Positions 39,615 to 50,000 of a DNA stretch of 64,000 nucleotides are shown piece by piece. The translations under genes and the position numbers were made by a program. The stretch's first letter is position 1, and each line of letters opens with the position of its first letter. The notes beneath the pieces were generated by a model, which saw nothing but the letters and a program-made list of their open reading frames with translations, did not search any database and was not told the DNA's origin. The stretch spans positions 37,054-101,053 of the forward strand of contig NVXG01000005.1 in the NCBI GenBank assembly GCA_002733805.1, written 5' to 3'. Source of the stretch: Robiginitomaculum sp. GTDB lineage: Bacteria > Pseudomonadota > Alphaproteobacteria > Caulobacterales > Maricaulaceae.

Positions 39615-40343
39615 TTATTCGTCATCAAATTCGTCAAAGTCGGGCAGATCATCGACATCGAGCTCTCCGTCGCGAATGGCATCGGCTCGCGATTGCTCAT
39701 ACAAGGAGCGATAGGCCGCATATAGATCGAGTGAATTTTCTTCTAAATTGTCGATCAGTCCGATGGCATTGGTGCGTACGTCCACTCCATTCACCGTAAA
39801 CCGGGTCAGTTGTACGATCGTTTCACCGCGATACCGGACCACGGCAAATGGATGGCTGAACACATCAACCACCAATCCGGCAGTATCGCGCACATTGGAT
39901 GGTCCTAAAAATGGCAGGACGACATAGGTGCCATTGCCCGCACCCCACACGGCCAATGTCTGGCCGAAATCTTCGGTACGTAGCGGAATGCCCATACCTG
40001 TGGCTGGGTCAAATAATCCGGCGATCCCAATGGTCGAATTGACCACAAATCGCAACAAGGTCTGGGCCGCGCCACCGGGTTTTCCCTGCAAAACATTGTT
40101 CATCAGGTCAGTCGGGGCGCGTAAATTATCCAGTACATTGTGCACGCCATCGCGAATGGGTTTTGGCGTTACATCGCGATATCCTTTGACGAATGGTTCG
40201 ATGAGTGCCGTATCCACCGAAGCATTGGCATCAAACATGGCATGGTTATACCCGGCCAAAGGATCATCTGGCGAGGCGGTGGCACAAGCGGTGAGACCTG
40301 AGCCAACTATAAGAAAACAAACGGAAAAAAACTTATAAAACAC
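39615..40343 (-). CDS. MlaA/VacJ family lipoprotein
   Basis: Lipobox GLTAC; DPLAGYNHAMFDANASVDTALIEPFVKGYRDVTPKPIRDGVHNVLDNLRAPTDLMNNVLQGK. Confidence 0.93.
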   Translation of the reverse strand: MFYKFFSVCFLIVGSGLTACATASPDDPLAGYNHAMFDANASVDTALIEPFVKGYRDVTPKPIRDGVHNVLDNLRAPTDLMNNVLQGKPGGAAQTLLRFVVNSTIGIAGLFDPATGMGIPLRTEDFGQTLAVWGAGNGTYVVLPFLGPSNVRDTAGLVVDVFSHPFAVVRYRGETIVQLTRFTVNGVDVRTNAIGLIDNLEENSLDLYAAYRSLYEQSRADAIRDGELDVDDLPDFDEFDDE

Positions 40344-40458
40344 GGGGGAAATACCTCTGAACGGGCGATTATTGTCTGCATTTGGAATGCAGACATTGGC
40401 ATTTTATAAGTATTTTTCAAGTTTATCCGGGACATTTCACGAAAAATTGTTGATAGAG

Positions 40459-40478
40459 ATATAAAGATATCTTTATAT
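40459..40478. promoter_or_regulatory. SahR-type operator upstream of sahR-metF-metH
   Basis: Perfect 20-bp palindrome atataaagatatctttatat, ~30 bp before the regulator start. Confidence 0.8.
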
Positions 40479-40508
40479 AGGGGCGGGAAGCGAAAGGAAA
40501 AACTACTC

Positions 40509-41462
40509 ATGGACCATATTGTTCGGGCAATGCGGGCAATCGCCGAACCGACACGGATGCGTATTTTATGCGTGTTGGGTCGAGGCGAGTTGACGGTAAG
40601 CGAGCTGACCCGAATTTTGGGTCAAAGCCAGCCCCGGGTGTCGCGCCATGTGGGGTTGTTGGTTGATGCTGGATGTATTGAACGGTTGCCTGAAGGGACC
40701 TGGGTATTTTTGCGGTTGGTCTCCGACAATGCGATTTCCGATCTGGTTGGTGCGGCCATTGCGGCAGTTCCGTCCGATGACCGGACCATTGGTCGCGATG
40801 CAGAACGGCTTGAACTGGTCAGTGCCGAACGGGCAACCAATGCGGCCCGTTATTTTCGCGAATCCGCCGCCGACTGGGATCAAATTCGGTCCTTGTATCT
40901 GGCCGAAGATGCAGTGGAGCAAGCCTTGCTGGCGGCGATTGGTGAGGGTCCGTTTGAGCGGATGTTGGATATTGGTACCGGTTCGGGCCGTATATTGGAG
41001 ATTTTAAGCGGGCGTATTGCGCAGGGGTTGGGCATTGATCTCAGCCATGAAATGCTCAATCTGGCTCGTTCGAAACTGCAAGGCAAATCCAATTGCAAAG
41101 TACAACAGGCCGATTTGTTCTCACTCCCAGTGGCGGCAACAAGTCAGGATCTGGTGACGTTGCATCTGGTGTTGCACCATTTGGCCAACCCGGAAGCGGC
41201 TCTGATCGAGGCGAGCCGGGTATTAAGGCCGGGGGGTACTTTGGCTCTGGTTGATTTTGCACCGCATCAATACGAATTTTTGCGTGATAAACACGCGCAC
41301 CGCCGTCTCGGGTTTACCAATCAGGAAATTGACGGATGGCTGCAGAGCGCCGGACTAATCGTCAGTAATTGTCAGGCGCTTGCGCCAGCTGATCGACCCG
41401 AGGGCCAGCCATCACTGACCGTCAAAGTCTGGACAGCGAAGCACAAAGGAGAGGCGGCATGA
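40509..41462 (+). CDS. sahR: ArsR-type HTH fused to SAM methyltransferase domain, SahR-like
   Basis: RAIAEPTRMRILCVLGRGELTVSELTRILGQSQPRVSRHVGLL plus MLDIGTGSGRILEIL. Overlaps metF. Confidence 0.85.
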   Translation: MDHIVRAMRAIAEPTRMRILCVLGRGELTVSELTRILGQSQPRVSRHVGLLVDAGCIERLPEGTWVFLRLVSDNAISDLVGAAIAAVPSDDRTIGRDAERLELVSAERATNAARYFRESAADWDQIRSLYLAEDAVEQALLAAIGEGPFERMLDIGTGSGRILEILSGRIAQGLGIDLSHEMLNLARSKLQGKSNCKVQQADLFSLPVAATSQDLVTLHLVLHHLANPEAALIEASRVLRPGGTLALVDFAPHQYEFLRDKHAHRRLGFTNQEIDGWLQSAGLIVSNCQALAPADRPEGQPSLTVKVWTAKHKGEAA

Positions 41463-42361
41463 CCCAAGCTATTGCCCGGGGAAATTCTGGAAACCTTCGG
41501 CCCATCGAAGTGTCCTTTGAGTTTTTCCCACCCAAAAATCAGGCCATGGAAGATCGGCTATGGCAATCGGTGCGAAAACTTGCCCCCTTGCGGCCCAATT
41601 TTATGTCGGTGACCTATGGTGCGGGCGGCTCCACCCGGGATCGCACTCGCAAAACCGTAGTGCAAATGGCTCAGGAAACTGGCATCGAGGTGGCGGCTCA
41701 CCTGACCTGTGTTGAAGCCAGCGCCAAAGAAATTGACGATGTGGTCAAAACTTACAAATCGGCCGGTATCAACCATATTGTAGCACTTCGTGGCGATCCC
41801 ACTTCGGGCATTGATGGAAAATATCAACCGACAGCCGACGGATATTCGTATGCGTCGGATCTAGTGGCTGCCTTGAAGAAATCACCAGATACCATTGTCA
41901 GTGTGGCTGCGTATCCGGAGCGCCATCCTGAATCGTCCAATTGGCAGGTCGAGATGGACAATTTGAAACGCAAAGTCGATGCCGGGGCCGATCAGGCCAT
42001 TACCCAGTTTGGGTTTGAACCGGGGCAAATGATTGATTTTCTGGATCGGGTGCGCGGAGCTGGGATCAACATCCCGATTGTGCCGGGCATTATGTTGCAA
42101 CCTAATTTTGACGGGCTGGTTCGCATGTCAAAAATGTGCGGGGCCAGCATCCCGAAATGGATGTTCAATTTGTTTGAGGGAACCAAGGATGATCTGGTCA
42201 CCCGTCAATTACTGACCGCTAATATAGCCGCCGAATACTGCACGGCTTTGCAGGCGGCTGGATTTCGTCGCTTTCATTTCTATACCCTGAACAATGCCGA
42301 TTTTGCCTATGCAACCTGCCGGGTGTTGGGCTTAAAACCGCACACCGGAGATGCCAAATGA
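41459..42361 (+). CDS. metF: Methylenetetrahydrofolate reductase
   Basis: VSFEFFPPKNQAMEDRLWQSV...MSVTYGAGGSTRDRTRKTV...HIVALRGDP. Confidence 0.96.
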   Translation: MTQAIARGNSGNLRPIEVSFEFFPPKNQAMEDRLWQSVRKLAPLRPNFMSVTYGAGGSTRDRTRKTVVQMAQETGIEVAAHLTCVEASAKEIDDVVKTYKSAGINHIVALRGDPTSGIDGKYQPTADGYSYASDLVAALKKSPDTIVSVAAYPERHPESSNWQVEMDNLKRKVDAGADQAITQFGFEPGQMIDFLDRVRGAGINIPIVPGIMLQPNFDGLVRMSKMCGASIPKWMFNLFEGTKDDLVTRQLLTANIAAEYCTALQAAGFRRFHFYTLNNADFAYATCRVLGLKPHTGDAK

Positions 42362-43419
42362 ACCATCAACAAAGACTGGCCGCGTTTGAGGCAAAACTGC
42401 AATCCGGGATCGGGGTGATCGACGGGGCAATGGGTACATCGATCCAACTGCTTAAATTGCAGGAAGAGGATTTTCGCGGGACGCGGCTGGTGGATTGGCC
42501 CTCGTCAATAAAAGGCAATAATGATCTGCTGAACCTAACCAAACCAGAAGCAATCCGTCAGATCCACCAGGATTTTCTGGCGGCTGGAGCTGACCTGATC
42601 GAAACCAATACGTTCAATGCAACCAGCATCAGCCAAGCGGATTATGGCTTGCAGGAACTCGCCCCGGAAATCGCCGCAGCCGGTGCCAAGCTGGCTCGCG
42701 AAGTGGCCGACCAATGGGAAGCGGACCATCCGGATCGCCCGGCGCTGGTTGGTGGAGCGATGGGCCCGTTGAGCAAAACCTTGTCCTTGTCGCCACGGGT
42801 CGAAGATCCCGGATTTCGCGAAGTAGACTTTGAGCAAGTCCGCACCGCCTATTTTGATCAGGCCAAAGCGATGATCGAAAATGTCGATTTTCTGATTATT
42901 GAAACGGTGTTTGACACCTTGAACGCCAAAGCGGCCATTGTCGCGGTGCAGGATGTCATGACCCAAACCGGGATGGTCCGGCCGGTGATCATTTCCGGCA
43001 CCATCACCGATGGATCGGGGCGCACCCTGTCGGGACAAACCACCGAAGCATTTTGGATTTCCATTGCCCATGCCAAGCCTTGGGCGGTCGGCCTAAACTG
43101 TGCGTTGGGGGCCAAGGAAATGCGCCCGCACATTGCCGATCTATCGCGGATCGCCAATTGCCGGATCATTGCCTTTCCCAATGCCGGATTGCCCAATGCG
43201 TTTGGCGAGTATGACGAAACGCCGCAAACCACCAGCGATCACTTGAGTGAATGGGCCAGAGGCGGTCTGGTCAATCTGGTCGGCGGATGTTGTGGCACCA
43301 CCGATCATCATGTGGCAGCGATCGTAAGTGCGGTGGAGGGGCTGGTGCCGCGCCCTATCCCCAAATCAAATCCAGCCTTGCGATTGTCCGGGCTTGAACC
43401 ATTCGTGTTGGGAGCCTGA
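42358..43419 (+). CDS. metH: Methionine synthase, homocysteine-binding half
   Basis: IGVIDGAMGTSIQLLKLQEEDFRG...GLNCALGAKEMRPHI...NLVGGCCGTTDHHVAAI. Confidence 0.93.
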   Translation: MNHQQRLAAFEAKLQSGIGVIDGAMGTSIQLLKLQEEDFRGTRLVDWPSSIKGNNDLLNLTKPEAIRQIHQDFLAAGADLIETNTFNATSISQADYGLQELAPEIAAAGAKLAREVADQWEADHPDRPALVGGAMGPLSKTLSLSPRVEDPGFREVDFEQVRTAYFDQAKAMIENVDFLIIETVFDTLNAKAAIVAVQDVMTQTGMVRPVIISGTITDGSGRTLSGQTTEAFWISIAHAKPWAVGLNCALGAKEMRPHIADLSRIANCRIIAFPNAGLPNAFGEYDETPQTTSDHLSEWARGGLVNLVGGCCGTTDHHVAAIVSAVEGLVPRPIPKSNPALRLSGLEPFVLGA

Positions 43420-43422
43420 ACC

Positions 43423-43995
43423 ATGGGAAAAGTTTTTGAACAACTCGACGAGCCACTGATTAGCTTCATCAAAGCGCAGAAGCTGTTTTTCGTGGCCAGC
43501 GCGCCCTTGGCAGCTAATGGCCATGTCAATCTGTCGCCCAAGGGCTATGACAGCTTAGCGGTGATTGACCCAATGACCGTTGCTTGGGTCGATCTGGGCG
43601 GTTCCGGCATCGAGACCTTGGCACATACTCGCGAAAATGGGCGCATGACCTTGATGTTTTGCGCCTTTGAAGGCCCGGCCAATATCTTGCGACTGTATGG
43701 CACCGCCAAAGTAACCCGGTTTGATGAGCCCGGATTTGACGATTTGCTGGCCTTGTTCCCGGCGCATAAAAGAGCGCGCAACATTTTTGTATTGCAGATC
43801 GATCGGATCGCTGATGCCTGCGGTTGGGGCGTGCCATTTTTTGATTTTGTCTCGGAACGCGAGCAGTTGCGGCGCTATACGGATCGCGAAGATCGAAGTG
43901 CCGATGATTGGGCCGAGCGTTATCATGAGCGAAATGCCACCAGCATAGACGGACTCCCCGGCATTTCCCGCCAACCCGGAACCAAAACACCATGA
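43423..43995 (+). CDS. Pyridoxamine 5'-phosphate oxidase family protein
   Basis: [83 protein letters not shown]. Confidence 0.85.
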   Translation: MGKVFEQLDEPLISFIKAQKLFFVASAPLAANGHVNLSPKGYDSLAVIDPMTVAWVDLGGSGIETLAHTRENGRMTLMFCAFEGPANILRLYGTAKVTRFDEPGFDDLLALFPAHKRARNIFVLQIDRIADACGWGVPFFDFVSEREQLRRYTDREDRSADDWAERYHERNATSIDGLPGISRQPGTKTP

Positions 43996-46646
43996 GCCAG
44001 ACCACTGCAAGATTTATTAATATTGGCGAACGGACCAATGTTTCCGGCTCGGCAAAATTCAAACGCCTGATCGTTAGAGAAGACTATGAGGCGGCATTGG
44101 CCGTCGCGCGCGAACAAGTCGAAAGCGGCGCACAAATCATCGACATCAATATGGATGATGGCTTGCTGGACGGGGAAATGGCCATGACCAAATTCCTCAA
44201 CCTGATCGCCGCAGAGCCAGATATTTCCCGAGTGCCGATCATGATCGACAGCTCGCGCTGGGATGTCCTTTATGCCGGCTTGCAATGCATTCAGGGCAAG
44301 GGCGTGGTCAATTCCATTTCGATGAAAGAGGGCGAGGCGGAGTTTCTGGAAAAATCCCGGATTATCCGCCAATTCGGCGCGGCGGCCGTGGTGATGGCGT
44401 TTGACGAAACTGGGCAGGCAGATACGGAAGACCGCAAGGTCGAGATCTGCACCCGGGCCTATCATTTACTGGTCGAGGACGGGTTTCCACCCGAAGACAT
44501 TATCTTTGATCCCAACATTTTTGCGGTGGCGACCGGCCTGCCGGAACATGACAATTATGGCCTTGATTTCATCAATGCCATCCGACGGATCAAGCAAGAC
44601 CTGCCCCATGCCCGGGTGTCGGGTGGCCTATCCAATTTGTCGTTTTCGTTTCGGGGCAATGAACCGGTGCGCCGCGCCATGCACTCGGTCTTTTTGTTCC
44701 ACGCGATCAAAGCCGGGCTGGACATGGCGATCGTAAACGCCGGGCAACTCGATATTTATGACGACATCGATCCAGAACTACGTAAAGCAGCCGAAGACGT
44801 TATTTTAAACCGCAATGCAGAGGCTTCCGAAGCCCTGCTGGAACTGGCCGAGAAATATCGGGGTGGCGCGGTTACTGGCACAGCCAGTCGCCGGGATTTA
44901 TCATGGCGCAAGGCAAAAGTGGGCGAACGCCTGAAACATGCTTTGGTTCGGGGCATTACCGAATTTATTGTCGAAGACACTGAAGAAGCCCGCCGGGCCA
45001 GTGAAAAGCCATTACACGTGATCGAAGGTCCGTTGATGGATGGCATGAACGCGGTCGGCGATCTGTTCGGTGCCGGGAAAATGTTCCTGCCGCAAGTGGT
45101 TAAATCAGCTCGCGTGATGAAAGCTGCCGTAGCGCATTTGTTACCTTATCTGGAAAAAGAAAAGCAACTGGCCGGGTTGGCTGACATGTCGAACGGCAAA
45201 ATATTGATGGCTACCGTCAAGGGCGATGTTCACGATATTGGCAAAAATATTGTCGGTGTGGTGCTGCAATGTAACGGCTATGACATTATTGATCTGGGCG
45301 TAATGGTTCCGTGTGAAACCATTTTAAAAACCGCCATCGAGGAAAATGTCGATGCCATTGGACTGTCAGGTCTGATCACCCCATCGCTGGAAGAAATGAT
45401 CCATATTGCCAGTGAAATGCAGCGCGGCGGTTGGGATAAACCCTTGCTGATCGGCGGTGCCACCACCTCACCGACCCATACAGCGGTCAAGATTGAACCG
45501 GCCTATTCCGGCGGCTCGACAACCTATGTCTCCGATGCCAGCCGGGCCGTGGGCGTAGTGCGTACCTTGCTCAGCGACACCGACCGGGTGCCGTTTGAAA
45601 AACAAACCCGCGAAGACTATGCTCGCATTCGCCAATCGCATAAACGCGGCCATAGCGCCAAGCCGCGTATCCGGTTGGAAGCAGCCCGATCCCGCGCCAT
45701 GAAAATCAACTGGGCGGGTTATACGCCGCCGCGTCCAAAAACCAATCAGGCACTGGTGTTTGACAATTGGCGTCTTGAAGACCTAGTTCCATTTATTGAT
45801 TGGACGCCGTTTTTTGCCTCATGGGATATCAAGGGGCGATATCCGCAAATTCTGGACAACCCGATAGTTGGGGCAGAAGCTAGACAATTACTGGCCGATG
45901 GCAAAAAAATGTTGGAGCAATTGGTGGCCGAGCGGTGGTTGCAGCCCCGTGCTGTGATTGATTTTTGGCCAGCCAATTCGGTTGGTGATGATATTGTGCT
46001 CTGGGCTGACGAGGCGAGAGACGAACAGCGTGCCGTGTTCCATACCTTGCGCCAGCAAATGCCCAAAGATACCGGCAAGCCCAATTTTGCCCTGTCGGAT
46101 TTTGTGGCACCACAAGAGACCGGCCTGCACGACTGGATCGGTGGGTTTGTGGTCAGTGCCGGTCATGGCGAGGGTGAACGAGCTGAGCGGTTCCGCAAGG
46201 CCAATGATGACTACAGTTCGATCATGTTAAAATCGCTGGCTGACCGGCTGGCCGAGGCCTTGGCCGAAGCCTTACACGCCAAGGTGCGTCGCGAGTTGTG
46301 GGGCTATGCCAATCAGGAACATTTGACCAATGTCGAAATGATCCAAGAAAAATACCACGGCATCCGCCCAGCTCCGGGCTACCCATCGCAACCGGATCAT
46401 ACAGAAAAGCGCACATTATTTGAACTGCTGGATGCCCAAAACCGGATCGGTGTGGCGCTGACCGAAAGCTGTGCCATGACGCCGCCTGCCAGTGTTTCCG
46501 GTTTGTATTTCTCTCATCCAGAATCGGTTTATTTTGCGGTTGGGAAAATCGAAAAAGATCAAGTTGAAGACTATGCCAAGCGCAAAAATATCGAGCTGGC
46601 CGAGGCCGAAAGATGGCTGGCTCCGATCCTGTCTTACAATCGTTGA
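43992..46646 (+). CDS. metH: Methionine synthase, pterin/B12/activation half
   Basis: [58 protein letters not shown]; activation domain [17 protein letters not shown]. Confidence 0.95.
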   Translation: MSQTTARFINIGERTNVSGSAKFKRLIVREDYEAALAVAREQVESGAQIIDINMDDGLLDGEMAMTKFLNLIAAEPDISRVPIMIDSSRWDVLYAGLQCIQGKGVVNSISMKEGEAEFLEKSRIIRQFGAAAVVMAFDETGQADTEDRKVEICTRAYHLLVEDGFPPEDIIFDPNIFAVATGLPEHDNYGLDFINAIRRIKQDLPHARVSGGLSNLSFSFRGNEPVRRAMHSVFLFHAIKAGLDMAIVNAGQLDIYDDIDPELRKAAEDVILNRNAEASEALLELAEKYRGGAVTGTASRRDLSWRKAKVGERLKHALVRGITEFIVEDTEEARRASEKPLHVIEGPLMDGMNAVGDLFGAGKMFLPQVVKSARVMKAAVAHLLPYLEKEKQLAGLADMSNGKILMATVKGDVHDIGKNIVGVVLQCNGYDIIDLGVMVPCETILKTAIEENVDAIGLSGLITPSLEEMIHIASEMQRGGWDKPLLIGGATTSPTHTAVKIEPAYSGGSTTYVSDASRAVGVVRTLLSDTDRVPFEKQTREDYARIRQSHKRGHSAKPRIRLEAARSRAMKINWAGYTPPRPKTNQALVFDNWRLEDLVPFIDWTPFFASWDIKGRYPQILDNPIVGAEARQLLADGKKMLEQLVAERWLQPRAVIDFWPANSVGDDIVLWADEARDEQRAVFHTLRQQMPKDTGKPNFALSDFVAPQETGLHDWIGGFVVSAGHGEGERAERFRKANDDYSSIMLKSLADRLAEALAEALHAKVRRELWGYANQEHLTNVEMIQEKYHGIRPAPGYPSQPDHTEKRTLFELLDAQNRIGVALTESCAMTPPASVSGLYFSHPESVYFAVGKIEKDQVEDYAKRKNIELAEAERWLAPILSYNR

Positions 46647-46696
46647 TCGCGCTTGCTATCGCCGCCCAAGCACATTAGCTTGCGCGCGGATCACAA

Positions 46697-46786
46697 GGAG
46701 AGGTGCCAGAGTGGTCGAATGGGGCGGTCTCGAAAACCGTTGAGCGTTTGCGCGTTCCCAGGGTTCGAATCCCTGTCTCTCCGCCA
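46697..46786 (+). tRNA. tRNA-Ser (anticodon CGA)
   Basis: GGAGAGGTGCCAGAGTGGTCGAATGGGGCGGTCTCGAAAACCG...GGGTTCGAATCCCTGTCTCTCCGCCA: anticodon loop CTCGAAA, long variable arm, CCA. Confidence 0.97.
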
Positions 46787-47266
46787 CAACCCCCTATAAG
46801 CAGTTGTATATTAAAACAAATTTGCAGCTCTGCATTTCCTTCCCCACGTTCATCCCCACTTTGTATTTTTGCCATAGATTACATCTTGGTACTTGGCGTA
46901 AATCGTTGGATAAAGGAAGTGACGGGACGCTCGGCATAATTTTGTCCACAAATTATTATACCCCTTCCTGAGTGTCCGGAGTTTTGAATTTCCGACGGTG
47001 TTTTTGACACAGATAAATTACAAAGCCAGATAATAGAATTGATTACTTGCTAGCGTCATTTTAGCTCCAAATGCCCAAAATGGAGTTAAATTACCTCGAG
47101 CATGAAAATAATAAAAATTATTTTTGTCTATATTACAATTGCTTATAGAAATAAATGAATAAAATTGGATAAAATATCCCCAATTAGGCCATTTCAAGAA
47201 AAATGGGGACTAAATACTCTGTGAAATGCCATGAATGAGCATGCGCATCATTAGAGGAAATCATAG

Positions 47267-47443
47267 ATGAAAGACAGATTCATAAGAGAAGCTGAATGCA
47301 AAAACATTACTGGATTATCTAGAAGTACACGCTGGCGAATGGAAAAAACACAAGCCTTTCCTAAAAAGTACAAATTGTCCCAAGGTGCCGTTGCGTACAA
47401 ACTATCTGAAATAGAAAACTGGATGGAGACACGTTCGAACTGA
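47267..47443 (+). CDS. AlpA-like small HTH regulator/excisionase
   Basis: MKDRFIREAECKNITGLSRSTRWRMEKTQAFPKKYKLSQGAVAYKLSEIENWMETRSN, 58 aa, too short for the supplied ORF track. Confidence 0.8.
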   Translation: MKDRFIREAECKNITGLSRSTRWRMEKTQAFPKKYKLSQGAVAYKLSEIENWMETRSN

Positions 47444-47730
47444 CCAATAATTACGAACGACACCAGTCAAAACAGCATAATGCAAAATCTTTTTTTGCGA
47501 CCAATTTTGGAAATCAAATCGCTTACCGGCCAATGACAAGCTGACAAATCAGCTAACTTATCATGTCCCTAACTTTTCACTTAGCAGTGCACAAGCCCTG
47601 GGCGAAGGAAATCCTCGTCCAACTCTAAGGTGAAAACCTCATGCAAAAAACTCCAGCTCTTTTGAGAAGGAGATGTTTAGTTGTGTCTAATTAGTAAGAA
47701 TATGAAAAAATAGTTTGGAAGAAATTTAAT

Positions 47731-48504
47731 ATGGCAAAAGAATTATCACCATACCAATATCAAAAGTATCATGACGATTCATTTTTTGATAAAATTCTCA
47801 AATACAAAAATATAAGTGGATTTAGTAATACACGGTTAAAGGATTACATAGAGCAGAATAGCTTTTTTATAACCATGACTTTTGATAAAGACCGTATTGG
47901 GAAACGGATAAGCCGACAATACGATACAACATTTCCTATAGGTTCTATCCAGCTTCAAAACTTCCATCTTCTCTACAATAGTATTTGTCGGTATTTATTT
48001 GGCCAGAATTATTTGAGGAAATCAAAACCAAGACCATTTGCTCTTGCGGGGTTGGATGCAAATGGGACCAAGTATGATTCACATAACTCGGTCGAAGATG
48101 AATTTGAAAACCTTCACATTCACGCCACTGTTATTATTCCACCTGATTATGTAGAAAAATTTAGAGAATATATCAATTCGGAGAAATTTCAGGAACTAAG
48201 AAATGCGAGTCTTGATATCGACAACATCAAGATCGATTTAGTAAAATTAAGCGGCAATCAAACTGATACAGAAGCATTAAAAAAAATAATCTCATACTCA
48301 ACAAAATTAATGCGCAAGAATTACAAAAAATTAGCACACAGTAATTCCAAAATTGGTGCAATAGAAGAATGTTTCTATCTTTACCCAGAGCAAATGTTCT
48401 TGAGTAAAGAAATAATAGAACTGAGGCCAAAACTAAAAGCAATGCGTTGGGTCGTTAATCCAAATAGAATGTCAAAATGCGAAGATACATTGCATTTATT
48501 TTGA
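47731..48504 (+). CDS. Putative HUH-endonuclease-like (Rep/relaxase-type) protein
   Basis: FFITMTFDKDR (motif 1-like), ENLHIHATVIIP (HxH, motif 2), KKIISYSTKLMRKNYKK (YxxK, motif 3). Confidence 0.5.
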   Translation: MAKELSPYQYQKYHDDSFFDKILKYKNISGFSNTRLKDYIEQNSFFITMTFDKDRIGKRISRQYDTTFPIGSIQLQNFHLLYNSICRYLFGQNYLRKSKPRPFALAGLDANGTKYDSHNSVEDEFENLHIHATVIIPPDYVEKFREYINSEKFQELRNASLDIDNIKIDLVKLSGNQTDTEALKKIISYSTKLMRKNYKKLAHSNSKIGAIEECFYLYPEQMFLSKEIIELRPKLKAMRWVVNPNRMSKCEDTLHLF

Positions 48505-48771
48505 ACGATGTTTTTATCCATTTCTCACATCGACTGTACCAATTTATTGAATTAATTGGAGCTGGATTTCCAATGAATAAGGCGCAAATAGATATCAATT
48601 CCTATAAAGTCCCATAATGCAGAAATCGATTTATTTTAATTGCATGCGTTGGAAAGAAGTCACATCGAAGACAACTTCCTCAGTAAGAAACCGAAAATTG
48701 ATTGAGTTCTTTTATAAATGGGAATTGATTGATCTCCAATTGACCATCTCATTACTGTACGAATGGAAGCA

Positions 48772-49744
48772 ATGATGAAGTATGACATAATCGGCGACGT
48801 ACACGGCATGGCAGACGGACTGAAGTGTTTGCTTGGGTAAGGGTATTTTGAGAAGAACGGCGTGTATGGCCATCCTGAAGGCCGTAAGGTGGTATTTGTT
48901 GGTGATTTAATCGATAGAGGCCTGCAAAATTTTGAAGTCGTGAGAATAGCGAAATCTATGACCGAAGCTGGGCAAGCAATAACAGTTATGGGAAATCATG
49001 AATTCAATGCAATCTGTTTTAGAACACGCGATGGTAATGGGGAGTTTCTACGCAAACACACTTCAAAAAACATTGAACAGCATCACGCCTTTTTATATGA
49101 AGTTGCAATGCAAGAAAATGCTCAAGCTGAATGGCAAGCTGCAATTGATTGGTTCAAAACACTTCCAATATTTATTGAAACCGAAAACCTTCGTATTGTT
49201 CATGCATGTTGGGATCAAAAATCCATTGATATTCTCAAGCCGAAATTGGGTGTGAACAACACCTTACCTGAAAAGTTGTACGTCGATGCCTCTACAAAAG
49301 GCGACCCCATATTTGGGGCAATTGAAACTCTTTTGAAGGGTGACGAAAAGGAATTGCCAGACGGCATCACCTTTGTGGCCATTCTAGAAGTGCCGCCAGA
49401 CTTCGCTGGTGGCTCCCCGAAACAGCCACCTATCTAGTGCTATTATGCTTCAGGGAACGCAAGAAGAAATAGAAGGAATTGAAACCCAATTAAGAAGCAA
49501 AAAACTAGTTGGCCCCATCCCAGTATCTGACCGGGTATTATACACCGGCAACAAGCCAGTATTTATGGGGAATTATTGGTTGCATGGATCAAAAAAAATG
49601 AAAAAAGAAAAGCCGATTATTCAAACTGAAAAAATATGTTGTGTAGATTACAGCGCTGGCAAGGGGCAAAAACTTTGTGCGTACCGGTGGTCAGGCGAAC
49701 AAACCCTGTCTGATGACAAGTGGGAGTGGGTATATGTCACCTAA
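48772..49744 (+). pseudogene. Metallophosphoesterase interrupted by TAA and a frameshift
   Basis: MMKYDIIGDVHGMADGLKCLLG*GYFEKNGVYGHPEGRKVVFVGDLIDRGLQNFEVVRIA...VMGNHEFNA; C-terminal half continues in another frame (49409..49744). Confidence 0.8.
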
Positions 49745-50000
49745 GTCCCTACTCGATGATTCAACTCTTTAGCCCAGACAGAACCGTGCGCAAATTGTTC
49801 AAACCAGTTCCCGAGTTTTTGATAATCTCTTCTACAAGTTCGTCCGGCTCTGGCAGATTATCGAGGTCGGATAATTGCGTTTCTGTCTCATCTTTCTCTC
49901 CGTGAGACCAAGATGAATAAAAACCCTCCCTTAGCACAGTCCTAAACCAGACCCATACGCGCTGCCGGGGAACAAACCAAATGACATCAATAAAATCTTT

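Noticed and set aside
42535-43071. 178-aa minus-strand ORF
   Set aside because: Antisense to metH N-half; composition typical of a shadow ORF.
43923-44465. 180-aa minus-strand ORF
   Set aside because: Antisense to metH C-half; no independent evidence.
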